Source of the DNA: an uncultured Alistipes sp.
Lineage (GTDB): Bacteria > Bacteroidota > Bacteroidia > Bacteroidales > UBA932
Reading direction: 5' to 3'
Assembly (NCBI GenBank): GCA_900544175.1
Contig: UQUN01000021.1
Coordinates: 1 to 45,813 of the forward strand
DNA: 45,813 nucleotides
Shown here: in pieces, positions 1 to 7,221 of the stretch
Layout of the letters: each line of letters opens with the position of its first letter
How positions within the stretch are numbered: the first letter of the stretch is position 1
Translations under genes and position numbers: made by a program
The notes under the pieces: model-generated
Databases searched by the model: none
The model's input: the letters and a program-made list of their open reading frames with translations, nothing else
What the model was told of the DNA's origin: nothing

Positions 1-650
<650 letters not shown>

Positions 651-737
651 GATATGACGGAGAAAAGAACAAACAAGGCATACTGAGTTGTCTCTCTCAT
701 TTCTTATAGAATAATTCTGTTAATCCAGAAGGAGATA

Positions 738-852
738 TCATGGTGGTTATAACGGTGTGGACCAACCTCTTCCCATTCCGAACAGAGAAGTTAAACGCAC
801 CCGTGCCGATGGTACTGCCCTAACCGGGGTGGGAGAGTAGGTAGCCGCCGCC
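738..852 (+). rRNA. 5S ribosomal RNA
   Basis: The segment contains the conserved 5S core CCATTCCGAACAGAGAAGTTAA and the 3' half GATGGTACTGCC...GGGAGAGTAGG. GGTGGT at 742-747 can pair with GCCGCC at 844-849 to close helix I. The exact ends are set by that helix and may be off by a few bases. It lies about 90 bp after the 23S end, as expected for an rRNA operon. Confidence 0.95.
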
Positions 853-858
853 CCATAG

Positions 859-892
859 AGCCCGCGAGGAGGTCCTCGTCGGGCTTTTTTTT
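859..892 (+). terminator. rRNA operon terminator
   Basis: AGCCCGCGAGGA (859-870) pairs with TCCTCGTCGGGCT (873-885), with one bulged T, and is followed by a run of eight T. This is a textbook intrinsic terminator a few bases after the 5S gene. It also separates the operon from the convergent recombinase gene ending at 913. Confidence 0.93.
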
Positions 893-912
893 CCGTGCCG
901 GCCGATGATGAC

Positions 913-1566
913 TCATCCTCCGGCTGTCCGTGCCCTCTGACGCCTGTTCTTCCTCTCCACTGCTCTCATAACCTTCGGGTCGTTCCTTCTGAACTTGTTG
1001 AAAGTCTCGCGCGACAGGTTGTAGGTACTGCATATCTCCTGGATGGAGTTGTCGTTGTCGAGCATCTCTATGATCGTCGTCCTGTTTTCGTACAGTATCT
1101 TCATCTTGGTAAGACTGCCTTTTCTCCTGCCTAACACGACTCCGTTTGCCTTTCTCATTGCAAGTGCTTCCTTCGTGCGCATCGATATGAGATTGCGTTC
1201 TATCTCCGCGACGAGACCGAAGGCGAAGCACAGTACCTTGCTGTTGATGCTGTCGTCGAATGTGTAGCCTTCCTTTGTGGTGTAGAGACGGATATTCTTC
1301 CTCAGGCATTTCCCCATGATGGCCATGATCTCGGTCATGGTGCGGCTGAGTCTTGATATTTCAGTGACGATGAGCGTGTCTCCTGCCTTGAGTTTTCTCA
1401 GCAGACTGCCGAGTTTTCGTTCTTTTTCGTTCTTTTTCCCGCTTACGATTTCTGTGACCCACTGGTCTACTTTGATCTGTTTGGACTCAGCGTACCGGAG
1501 AATCTCTTCTTTCTGGTTGATCAGGTGCTGTTTCCCTGTGCTTACTCTAAGGTATCCAACTATCAT
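913..1566 (-). CDS. Mpi-type serine site-specific recombinase (DNA invertase)
   Basis: This 217-residue protein is a small serine recombinase of the resolvase/invertase family. The N-terminal catalytic domain starts MIVGYLRVSTGKQ, with the nucleophilic Ser9 and neighbouring Arg7. Further resolvase motifs follow: GDTLIVTEISRLSR near residues 62-75 and the long helix FGLVAEIERNLISMRTKEAL. A helix-turn-helix lies near residues 165-195 (SIQEICSTYNLSRETFNKF), and the tail is basic. Overall it most resembles the Bacteroides Mpi family, which inverts promoters of surface polysaccharide and other loci. The length is normal and nothing is missing. The gene follows the AraC gene on the same strand, with a hairpin between them and no TAnnTTTG promoter of its own. 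I see no paired inversion sites next to it, so it may act at a distance. Function as an invertase is inferred from family membership. Confidence 0.9.
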   Translation of the reverse strand: MIVGYLRVSTGKQHLINQKEEILRYAESKQIKVDQWVTEIVSGKKNEKERKLGSLLRKLKAGDTLIVTEISRLSRTMTEIMAIMGKCLRKNIRLYTTKEGYTFDDSINSKVLCFAFGLVAEIERNLISMRTKEALAMRKANGVVLGRRKGSLTKMKILYENRTTIIEMLDNDNSIQEICSTYNLSRETFNKFRRNDPKVMRAVERKNRRQRARTAGG

Positions 1567-1574
1567 AATTCTGT

Positions 1575-1612
1575 AATTTTAGCTGCGGCGACGTTGCCGC
1601 GAGGCTAAAATT
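1575..1612. terminator. Hairpin between AraC-type gene and invertase
   Basis: AATTTTAGC (1575-1583) and GCTAAAATT (1604-1612) form a perfect 9-bp inverted repeat. An inner GCGGC/GCCGC pair (1585-1589, 1596-1600) surrounds a 6-base loop. The structure starts on the AraC stop codon (1611-1613) and ends about 10 bases before the invertase ATG. In the minus-strand transcript only a short AT-rich stretch, not a long T run, follows. It could be a terminator, an attenuator limiting invertase expression, or a protein-binding site. Confidence 0.6.
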
Positions 1613-2513
1613 AGCAAGAGAATTTCCTATATTCCAAAGGAGTTTTGCCTACGTGTTTCTTGAATACCCTGATAAAGTGCTGGGAATACTGGAATCCAAG
1701 GTCGAATGCTATCTGGCTTACTGTCTTGTCCGTGTATAGTATCTGCTCTTTCGCTGTCTCTATGATCTTACTCTGGATATACTCCTGAGGGGTCTTTCCG
1801 GTCTCTTTCTTTATGAGGTCACCGAAATAGTTGGGTGACAGGCAGACTTTGTCTGCGAAGTATCTGACTGTCGGAAGCCCCTTGCTGAGAGTATCCTCGT
1901 TCTGGAAATATTCGGACAGCAGGTTCTCGAACTTGCTGAGAATGTCCCTGTTCGAGCTTGCCCTGGTAGTAAACTGCCTTTCGTAAAACCGCATACAGTA
2001 GTCAAGCAGAAGCTCTATGTTTCTTGCGAGAAGCCTTTTGCTGTGTTTGTCGACCGGCCGCTGGATCTCATCGTTGATTTTTGACAGGCAGTCCATGAAT
2101 ATCTCCTTCTCATTGTCCGAGAGATGAAGTGCCTCGTATGAGCTGTAGGAGAAGAAAGTGTATCTCCGAATCTCTTTTCCGAGAGTGGTGCCGGTTATCA
2201 GGTCTGGATGGAAGAGCAGGCCGAATGCCGCAGGCTTGACAGACTTGTCCATTGATGCACTTACAACCTGTCCTGGTGCAAAACTGGTTACAGTACCTTC
2301 CTGATAGTCATAGATTTGCCGGCCGTATCGGATGTCTCCGCATTTGACCTGTTTGAGGAAGAGTGCGTAGATGCCGTAATTGCATGTGAAGTCGTCTGGG
2401 ATACGGGTGGCTTTGGACAGATCCACTACGCCTACCAGAGGATGAAGTGTCTCGAGACCGAACAGATCGTTGTATTTACTTACGGTGTCTATGCTGATAA
2501 TATTCTCGCTCAT
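1611..2513 (-). CDS. AraC/XylS-family transcriptional regulator
   Basis: The protein is 300 residues from the ATG at 2513; the in-frame TTG upstream lies within the promoter and is unlikely to be used. The C-terminal ~100 residues are a double helix-turn-helix of the AraC type. The first is LPTVRYFADKVCLSPNYFGD, and the second contains VSQIAFDLGFQYSQHFIRVF followed by the family signature GKTPLEYR. The N-terminal ~190 residues resemble the cupin-like effector domain of Bacteroidota AraC proteins, but the ligand cannot be read from sequence. It probably controls the invertase directly downstream, itself, or a distant target. A -7 element at 2535-2542 gives a leader of roughly 15-20 bases. Confidence 0.88.
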   Translation of the reverse strand: MSENIISIDTVSKYNDLFGLETLHPLVGVVDLSKATRIPDDFTCNYGIYALFLKQVKCGDIRYGRQIYDYQEGTVTSFAPGQVVSASMDKSVKPAAFGLLFHPDLITGTTLGKEIRRYTFFSYSSYEALHLSDNEKEIFMDCLSKINDEIQRPVDKHSKRLLARNIELLLDYCMRFYERQFTTRASSNRDILSKFENLLSEYFQNEDTLSKGLPTVRYFADKVCLSPNYFGDLIKKETGKTPQEYIQSKIIETAKEQILYTDKTVSQIAFDLGFQYSQHFIRVFKKHVGKTPLEYRKFSC

Positions 2514-2534
2514 CGGGTACGGTTTTTGATTAAG

Positions 2535-2542
2535 CAAATATA
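2535..2542 (-). promoter_or_regulatory. -7 promoter element of AraC-type gene
   Basis: The minus strand reads TATATTTG, an exact match to the Bacteroidota TAnnTTTG element, 21 bases before the ATG at 2513. It overlaps the alternative upstream TTG codon, which supports the 2513 start. No clear -33 TTTG box is seen at the usual distance. Confidence 0.7.
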
Positions 2543-2572
2543 GCCTTTATTTTCAAATAATATGTCGGCAGG

Positions 2573-3130
2573 ATGACTTTCAGCGTAGGTGACAGGGTGA
2601 AATTTTTGGATTTCGGTGAGAGCGGAACGGTAGTCGCCGTTCTGGATGACGCTTCTCTTGTCATAGATGTGGATGGTATTGACATGCGGGTGTCAGTGAA
2701 GGAGATAGTTCGTGTCGGAAAAGAGTCTTGTGCCGACGAGGTGCGTTTGTATGACGGAAACAGTCAGGTTTCCAGGTTCAAGGCCGTGCCGGACAAGCGT
2801 GTGAATGCTGTAAGAAGCGGGAAAAAGGCTCACCGTGCCGCATCGGCTATGGTGGTGGACCTGCATATCGGCTCTATCCGTCAGAGTTGTCCTGCAGCGA
2901 GAAATATTCCTGACAGTGATGTCCTGTTCGTGCAGCTGGATGTGTTTGAGAAAAGTATGGCCGAGGCATTCAGAAAAGGAGTCAGTTCGGTGGTTTTCAT
3001 TCACGGTAACGGCAGGGGCGTGTTGCGGAGCAGGATCATTGAACGGCTTAAGGAATATCCCGGTGTGACATATTGCACAGCTTCGCCTGTCCGCTACGGA
3101 AGTGGCGCGCTGGAGGTCTTTCTCAAGTGA
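2573..3130 (+). CDS. Smr-domain protein
   Basis: This 185-residue protein has two parts. Residues 1-50 look like a small beta-rich module (GDRVKFLDFGESGTVVAVL), similar to the N-terminal part of Bacteroidota DUF2027/Smr proteins. The C-terminal Smr domain carries the hallmark DLH motif (Asp96-Leu97-His98) and HGNGRG (144-149). Smr domains are nucleic-acid-binding or endonuclease modules, also found at the C terminus of MutS2 and in ribosome-rescue nucleases. This stand-alone form is shorter than the DUF2027 proteins I know. The ATG at 2573 is preceded by an upstream ATG that meets a stop after four codons, so it is not an extended start. The 3' end overlaps the convergent PHP gene by 8 bp. 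The substrate is unknown. Confidence 0.82.
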   Translation: MTFSVGDRVKFLDFGESGTVVAVLDDASLVIDVDGIDMRVSVKEIVRVGKESCADEVRLYDGNSQVSRFKAVPDKRVNAVRSGKKAHRAASAMVVDLHIGSIRQSCPAARNIPDSDVLFVQLDVFEKSMAEAFRKGVSSVVFIHGNGRGVLRSRIIERLKEYPGVTYCTASPVRYGSGALEVFLK

Positions 3131-4349
3131 GCTTTTGGCTTTTCTTCCTGCGGAACATGGCCGTAATTCCGTATATGGAGGCTGTGGCCAGGATGAGCAG
3201 CATGAGGTTCCAGATGATGGTCATTCCCCACCGTACAGGATGCTCGAATTCCCTGTACGGAGAATCTCCCTCGGAGTAGCGTGCAAAGGCGTTCGTATAG
3301 AGTGCTGTCCCGTTATCGTATATGGCGGTCAGTCTTACGTAGGGGTCATCAGGGCCCATGACATAGTACATGCCTGTGCTGTGGCATACGGAGTCGACAA
3401 TATTTCCGTCCTGCGATACAGCCTTGATGACAGCGGCCGGTTGTGTCAGTGTCATGAAGACGGTATCACCTTTCAGGCCGATGTCCCGGATTTTAGGAAT
3501 ACGTCTGTTCTCGGCATGTTTGACGGCAGTATCGCCATTTCCGAAGTCCGGTATTCTTGTTGTATAGAAATTCCCTTTGAGCAGCTGTTCCTTGATGTCA
3601 TCGTAGTAGGGTGTAGGAGTGTTTATCCATGAGCACCTGCGGGCTATTGCCGCATGGTTTTTGGAGTTGTGGTTGTCATCATTGATATTGTTGTGGACGT
3701 ATCTTCCGGCTGACAGAGCCTCGTCCCAATGTCTCAGTGAGGTGCCGCTGCCGTGGTCCCACTCTTCAAATCCCGAGTCTCCTTCGATGAGACGGTATCC
3801 AGAGAGGGACTCCATCACCTTCTTGTTTATGGTCAGTGTCCTGTCAGGATGATTGAACTGTACGAAATCCCCGTCCTCTGCGAGTCTGTCGATCATGAAC
3901 TGTTTTTGGGACAGCAGTATGGGCAGTATATGGTCGAACTTTTCCACTTTCTCTACTCCGAATGGATTGAGATGGAACTTGAACAGATTGTATCCGTGCT
4001 CGTAGACGGCTATGTACAGGGAGTGGTCAACCGGGTGAGGTGTGAGTGCCTGATGGTTGGACAATCCCAGAATGTCGTACCCGTAACTCATGTAGTCATC
4101 GTATACTACATCCGGGTAATACGGACATTCATTGATGCCCTTGTCAACTTTTGTGTGGGTGTGCAGGCAGGCTCTCTTCCATCCGATTGTCGAGTCGTAA
4201 CCGGCATACGGGTTGTATATGCTGTCACCCTGGAACGGTACGGGGCCATGAAACCTGTATATCGGCGATATGCTGGATACTGCCAGCACGAATACTGCGA
4301 AAAGGATGACTGATGCTGTTATCTTGCAGGCCAGTAGTATGATTTTCAT
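3123..4349 (-). CDS. Membrane-anchored PHP-superfamily metal-dependent hydrolase
   Basis: The protein has 408 residues. Residues 7-28 form a signal anchor, the middle is soluble, and a second membrane segment lies near 377-396, followed by a basic tail (RRKKSQKLT). PHP-type metal ligands are visible: His63-x-His65 (LHTHT), Asp92 and His99 (DILGLSNHQ), His167 (NHPDR), and a late W-D...D-x-x-H block (HWDEALSAGRYVHNNINDDNH, 207-227). This pattern is that of PHP phosphoesterases and related metal-dependent hydrolases. With an N-in, C-in topology the catalytic domain would sit in the periplasm, unlike most PHP proteins. The substrate is unknown. The gene stands alone, with a -7 element at 4374-4381. 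Confidence 0.75.
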   Translation of the reverse strand: MKIILLACKITASVILFAVFVLAVSSISPIYRFHGPVPFQGDSIYNPYAGYDSTIGWKRACLHTHTKVDKGINECPYYPDVVYDDYMSYGYDILGLSNHQALTPHPVDHSLYIAVYEHGYNLFKFHLNPFGVEKVEKFDHILPILLSQKQFMIDRLAEDGDFVQFNHPDRTLTINKKVMESLSGYRLIEGDSGFEEWDHGSGTSLRHWDEALSAGRYVHNNINDDNHNSKNHAAIARRCSWINTPTPYYDDIKEQLLKGNFYTTRIPDFGNGDTAVKHAENRRIPKIRDIGLKGDTVFMTLTQPAAVIKAVSQDGNIVDSVCHSTGMYYVMGPDDPYVRLTAIYDNGTALYTNAFARYSEGDSPYREFEHPVRWGMTIIWNLMLLILATASIYGITAMFRRKKSQKLT

Positions 4350-4373
4350 AAAAATGATACTTGTTTAGACCGG

Positions 4374-4381
4374 CAAATTTA
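4374..4381 (-). promoter_or_regulatory. -7 promoter element of PHP gene
   Basis: The minus strand reads TAAATTTG, an exact TAnnTTTG match, 24 bases before the ATG at 4349. Confidence 0.68.
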
Positions 4382-4398
4382 AAAATTATCCGTCCTGT

Positions 4399-4419
4399 TT
4401 TTCCCAACATGTGGGAAAA
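4399..4419. promoter_or_regulatory. Palindrome upstream of glmS promoter (possible operator)
   Basis: TTTTCCC (4399-4405) and GGGAAAA (4413-4419) are perfect inverted 7-mers around a 7-base spacer containing ACATGT. The site ends 4 bases before the glmS -7 element and about 17 bases from the divergent PHP -7 element. It therefore covers the region where upstream promoter contacts would be for both genes. Operator function is inference. Confidence 0.45.
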
Positions 4420-4423
4420 TTCA

Positions 4424-4431
4424 TAATTTTG
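4424..4431 (+). promoter_or_regulatory. -7 promoter element of glmS
   Basis: TAATTTTG matches TAnnTTTG exactly and lies 42 bases before the glmS ATG. No ribozyme-like or other large leader is present in this short interval. Confidence 0.68.
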
Positions 4432-4473
4432 TAGAACGATTGACAACTTGAATAAACATTACATCAGACTCTT

Positions 4474-6318
4474 ATGTGTGGAATTGTAGGATACATGGGC
4501 CCCGGCCAGGCGGCTCCTATTTTGATTAAAGGGCTTCACAGGCTTGAGTATAGAGGATATGACAGTGCAGGTATCGCACTGATAAACGACAACGGATCTC
4601 TGTCCGTATATAAGTCAAAGGGGAAGGTCAGCGATCTGGAGAGAGTGACAGCCGACAAGGACACGTCCGGGACGATAGGCATCGCACATACGCGCTGGGC
4701 CACTCACGGTGAACCGAATGACGTGAATGCCCATCCCCATTATTCAGAGAATAGGCATCTGGCCATAATTCATAACGGCATCATCGAAAACTACAAGTCT
4801 CTGAAAAAGGAACTTGTGAACATGGGGTATCATTTCTGCAGCGATACGGACACCGAAGTAATCATTCAGCTTGTGCAGTATATGATGGACTCTCATGAGA
4901 TCTCCCTGGTGGATGCCGTGTCCCTTGCACTAAGGAATGTCATCGGAGCCTATGCGATAGTGATAATAGACAAGGACAACCCTAATCAGATGATAGCGGC
5001 CAGAAAGGGTAGTCCTCTTGTTGTGGGTATCGGCAAGGACGAGTTCTTCATAGGGTCGGACGCGACTCCTATCGTCGAGTACACTGACCGTGTGATCTAC
5101 CTTGATGACGAGCAGATCGCGGTCATGGAACGTGGAGGCGGCATCAGGATTACTGACCTGAGGCAGGTGGAGGTGACTCCTGTGGTGAAGAAGCTTGAGC
5201 TGAATCTCAGCGAGATAGAAAAGGGCGGATTTCCTCATTTCATGTTGAAGGAGATATATGAACAGCCAAATACTCTGCGTACGTCCATGAAAGGCCGTCT
5301 CAATCCGGAACTTGGAGAAGTCAAGCTCTCGGGAATAATTGACAATAAGGAGCGCTTTCTCAAGGCACGCCGTATAATAATCTGTGCCTGCGGTACGTCC
5401 TGGCATGCAGCCCAAATCGGGAAATACATGATTGAAGAGCTGGCCAGGATACCAGTGGAGGTGGAATACTCATCGGAGTTCAGGTATCGTAAGCCGGTGA
5501 TATTCAGTGATGATGTGGTGATAGCCATCTCGCAGTCAGGAGAAACTGCAGACACTCTGGCTGCCATCAAGCTAGCTAAGTCGAGCGGAGCTTTTCTTTT
5601 CGGCATATGCAATGTCGTGGGTTCGTCCATTCCGAGAGAGACGGATTCAGGGTGTTACACTCATGCAGGTCCTGAGATAGGTGTGGCTTCCACAAAGGCT
5701 TTCACGGCTCAGGTATCCACACTCGCCTTGCTGGCGCTCAGCTTGGCGACAGAGAAAGGTACGATAACCGAGACACGTAAGCGTGAACTGATTGAGGAGT
5801 TGCAGCGCATACCTGATAAGATAGAGAAGATACTCAAGCATGACGAGCAGATATCCAGGATAGCCACAGTATTTACCTATGCTCATAATTTCATCTATCT
5901 GGGGCGCGGCTACAATTATCCGGTGGCTCTGGAAGGAGCCCTCAAGCTCAAGGAGATTTCATATATACATGCGGAGGGTTATCCTGCAGCCGAGATGAAG
6001 CACGGACCAATCGCACTTATAGATGACGAACTTCCGGTAGTGGTCATAGCTACCATGCGCGGCAAATACGACAAGATCGTGAGCAACGTGCAGGAGGTAA
6101 AGGCGCGTAAAGGCAGGATAATCTCGATAGTGACCGAGGGCGATACTGATGTGAAGAACATGTCCGACTGGTCATTCGAGATACCGGATACGGAAGAGTG
6201 TTTCGTGCCGCTTCTCTCTACTGTCCCCCTGCAGCTTCTGGCGTATCATATCGCCATAGCCAAGGGACGTGACGTAGACCAGCCCAGAAATCTGGCCAAA
6301 TCAGTTACGGTAGAATAG
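4474..6318 (+). CDS. glmS: Glutamine--fructose-6-phosphate aminotransferase (isomerizing)
   Basis: GlmS converts fructose-6-phosphate and glutamine to glucosamine-6-phosphate, the first step of UDP-GlcNAc synthesis for peptidoglycan and lipopolysaccharide. The 614-residue length is typical. Residues 1-220 are the glutaminase domain, with the processed N-terminal Cys2 (MCGIVGYMG) and the HTRWATHGEPNDVNAHPH block. Two SIS sugar-isomerase domains follow, showing CGTSWHA from Cys304, SQSGETADT (353 on) and EMKHGP at 507-512. The C terminus ends PRNLAKSVTVE, as in the family. The cytoplasmic enzyme is complete. The stop codon overlaps the convergent zinc-protein gene by 14 bp. Regulation may involve the palindrome at 4399-4419. 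Confidence 0.98.
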   Translation: MCGIVGYMGPGQAAPILIKGLHRLEYRGYDSAGIALINDNGSLSVYKSKGKVSDLERVTADKDTSGTIGIAHTRWATHGEPNDVNAHPHYSENRHLAIIHNGIIENYKSLKKELVNMGYHFCSDTDTEVIIQLVQYMMDSHEISLVDAVSLALRNVIGAYAIVIIDKDNPNQMIAARKGSPLVVGIGKDEFFIGSDATPIVEYTDRVIYLDDEQIAVMERGGGIRITDLRQVEVTPVVKKLELNLSEIEKGGFPHFMLKEIYEQPNTLRTSMKGRLNPELGEVKLSGIIDNKERFLKARRIIICACGTSWHAAQIGKYMIEELARIPVEVEYSSEFRYRKPVIFSDDVVIAISQSGETADTLAAIKLAKSSGAFLFGICNVVGSSIPRETDSGCYTHAGPEIGVASTKAFTAQVSTLALLALSLATEKGTITETRKRELIEELQRIPDKIEKILKHDEQISRIATVFTYAHNFIYLGRGYNYPVALEGALKLKEISYIHAEGYPAAEMKHGPIALIDDELPVVVIATMRGKYDKIVSNVQEVKARKGRIISIVTEGDTDVKNMSDWSFEIPDTEECFVPLLSTVPLQLLAYHIAIAKGRDVDQPRNLAKSVTVE

Positions 6319-6679
6319 CTGTATTCCTGTCTATCAGGACTTTTCCGTCATCTGTTATGACATACATATAGTCATAGCAGCTGAAGGCCCGGTATTTTCC
6401 GGCATCGGGATTCTCTATCAATGAGGTCATGTAGTTGAAGTTGAACCCCATGCCGGATAATTTGTATACTGTAACCATCCTTTCTCCGCTGCTGTATAGC
6501 CTGTCCATGACATTATGGTTCTTTTTCAGGATGTGGTCAATCTTTCCCATAACCTTTCTTCTTTTTCTGTAGAGATTGTTGTTGTACATGGTCCTGCATC
6601 CGTCGGAACAGAACTTCTTGTCGGACCGTCCTGTCACTTCTTTCCCGCAGTTAGGGCATTTCCTCTTTTTCTTTTCCAT
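6305..6679 (-). CDS. Small zinc-ribbon protein of unknown function
   Basis: From the ATG at 6679 the protein has 124 residues. An N-terminal zinc finger shows Cys8-x2-Cys11 ... Cys24-x3-Cys28 (CPNCGKEV, FCSDGC), as in small treble-clef or zinc-ribbon modules. A basic, Asn-rich linker and a C-terminal region of about 60 residues (KLSGMGFNFNYMTSL) follow, which resembles a conserved Bacteroidota hypothetical family. A longer reading to 6766 is possible but would run through the promoter element at 6706-6713, so I chose the internal start. No enzymatic residues are evident; nucleic-acid binding is only a guess. The 3' end overlaps glmS. Confidence 0.72.
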   Translation of the reverse strand: MEKKKRKCPNCGKEVTGRSDKKFCSDGCRTMYNNNLYRKRRKVMGKIDHILKKNHNVMDRLYSSGERMVTVYKLSGMGFNFNYMTSLIENPDAGKYRAFSCYDYMYVITDDGKVLIDRNTAILP

Positions 6680-6705
6680 AATCTTGTCCCGTAGTAACAC
6701 TGGCG

Positions 6706-6713
6706 CAAAGTTA
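6706..6713 (-). promoter_or_regulatory. -7 promoter element of zinc-ribbon gene
   Basis: The minus strand reads TAACTTTG (TAnnTTTG), 26 bases before the ATG at 6679. Its position inside the longer reading frame argues for the shorter protein. Confidence 0.65.
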
Positions 6714-6846
6714 GGGCTTATGTCCGGCAGATAATAGCCATAACTGTCAAAATATCCGATATTCAACCGTTTATAATTGTTTAAAGTGAAGATTATGTCT
6801 TCGTTTTTTATTTGTTTTGTGGCTGTAAACAGTAAAGCATTGTATT

Positions 6847-7176
6847 ATGGACAGATCATTGAACAGAATCGAGTTGAGAGGAAACGTGGGGCATGATGCC
6901 AGAGTAGTTAAGGTCGGGGACAATACTGTGGCCAGGTTCAACATCGCCACCAATGAGACTTACAAGGACCGGAGCGGAGTTTTGAAGGAGGAGACTACGT
7001 GGCATTCGGTAACTGCCTGGAACGGACGGGGAATGCCCGATTTCACTGCTATCAGGAAAGGTGTTTGCGTGCATGTCGTAGGCCGTGTCCGTCAGAACCG
7101 CTACACCACTGCGGATGGGGAGGAAAAGGCATTTTATGAGGTTTTGGCCAGCAGAGTCAGCATTGAGGAACCGTAA
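6847..7176 (+). CDS. ssb: Single-stranded DNA-binding protein (short form)
   Basis: The 109-residue protein is a single OB-fold SSB domain. It starts LNRIELRGNVGHDARV and contains VARFNIATNETYKD, TWHSVTAWNG and GVCVHVVGRVRQNRY, the usual SSB strand order. It binds ssDNA during replication, repair or recombination. It lacks the disordered tail ending in the acidic hexapeptide that recruits partner proteins in full-length SSB, stopping at VSIEEP. It may therefore be a secondary paralogue rather than the main replicative SSB. It sits alone, divergent from the zinc-ribbon gene and upstream of cysS, which has its own promoter element. Confidence 0.9.
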   Translation: MDRSLNRIELRGNVGHDARVVKVGDNTVARFNIATNETYKDRSGVLKEETTWHSVTAWNGRGMPDFTAIRKGVCVHVVGRVRQNRYTTADGEEKAFYEVLASRVSIEEP

Positions 7177-7191
7177 ATGCTGTAAAAACAT

Positions 7192-7199
7192 TATATTTG
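7192..7199 (+). promoter_or_regulatory. -7 promoter element of cysS
   Basis: TATATTTG (TAnnTTTG) lies 16 bases after the ssb stop and 22 bases before the cysS ATG. Confidence 0.68.
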
Positions 7200-7221
7200 C
7201 CTTGTAAAAACAAAAAGCATC

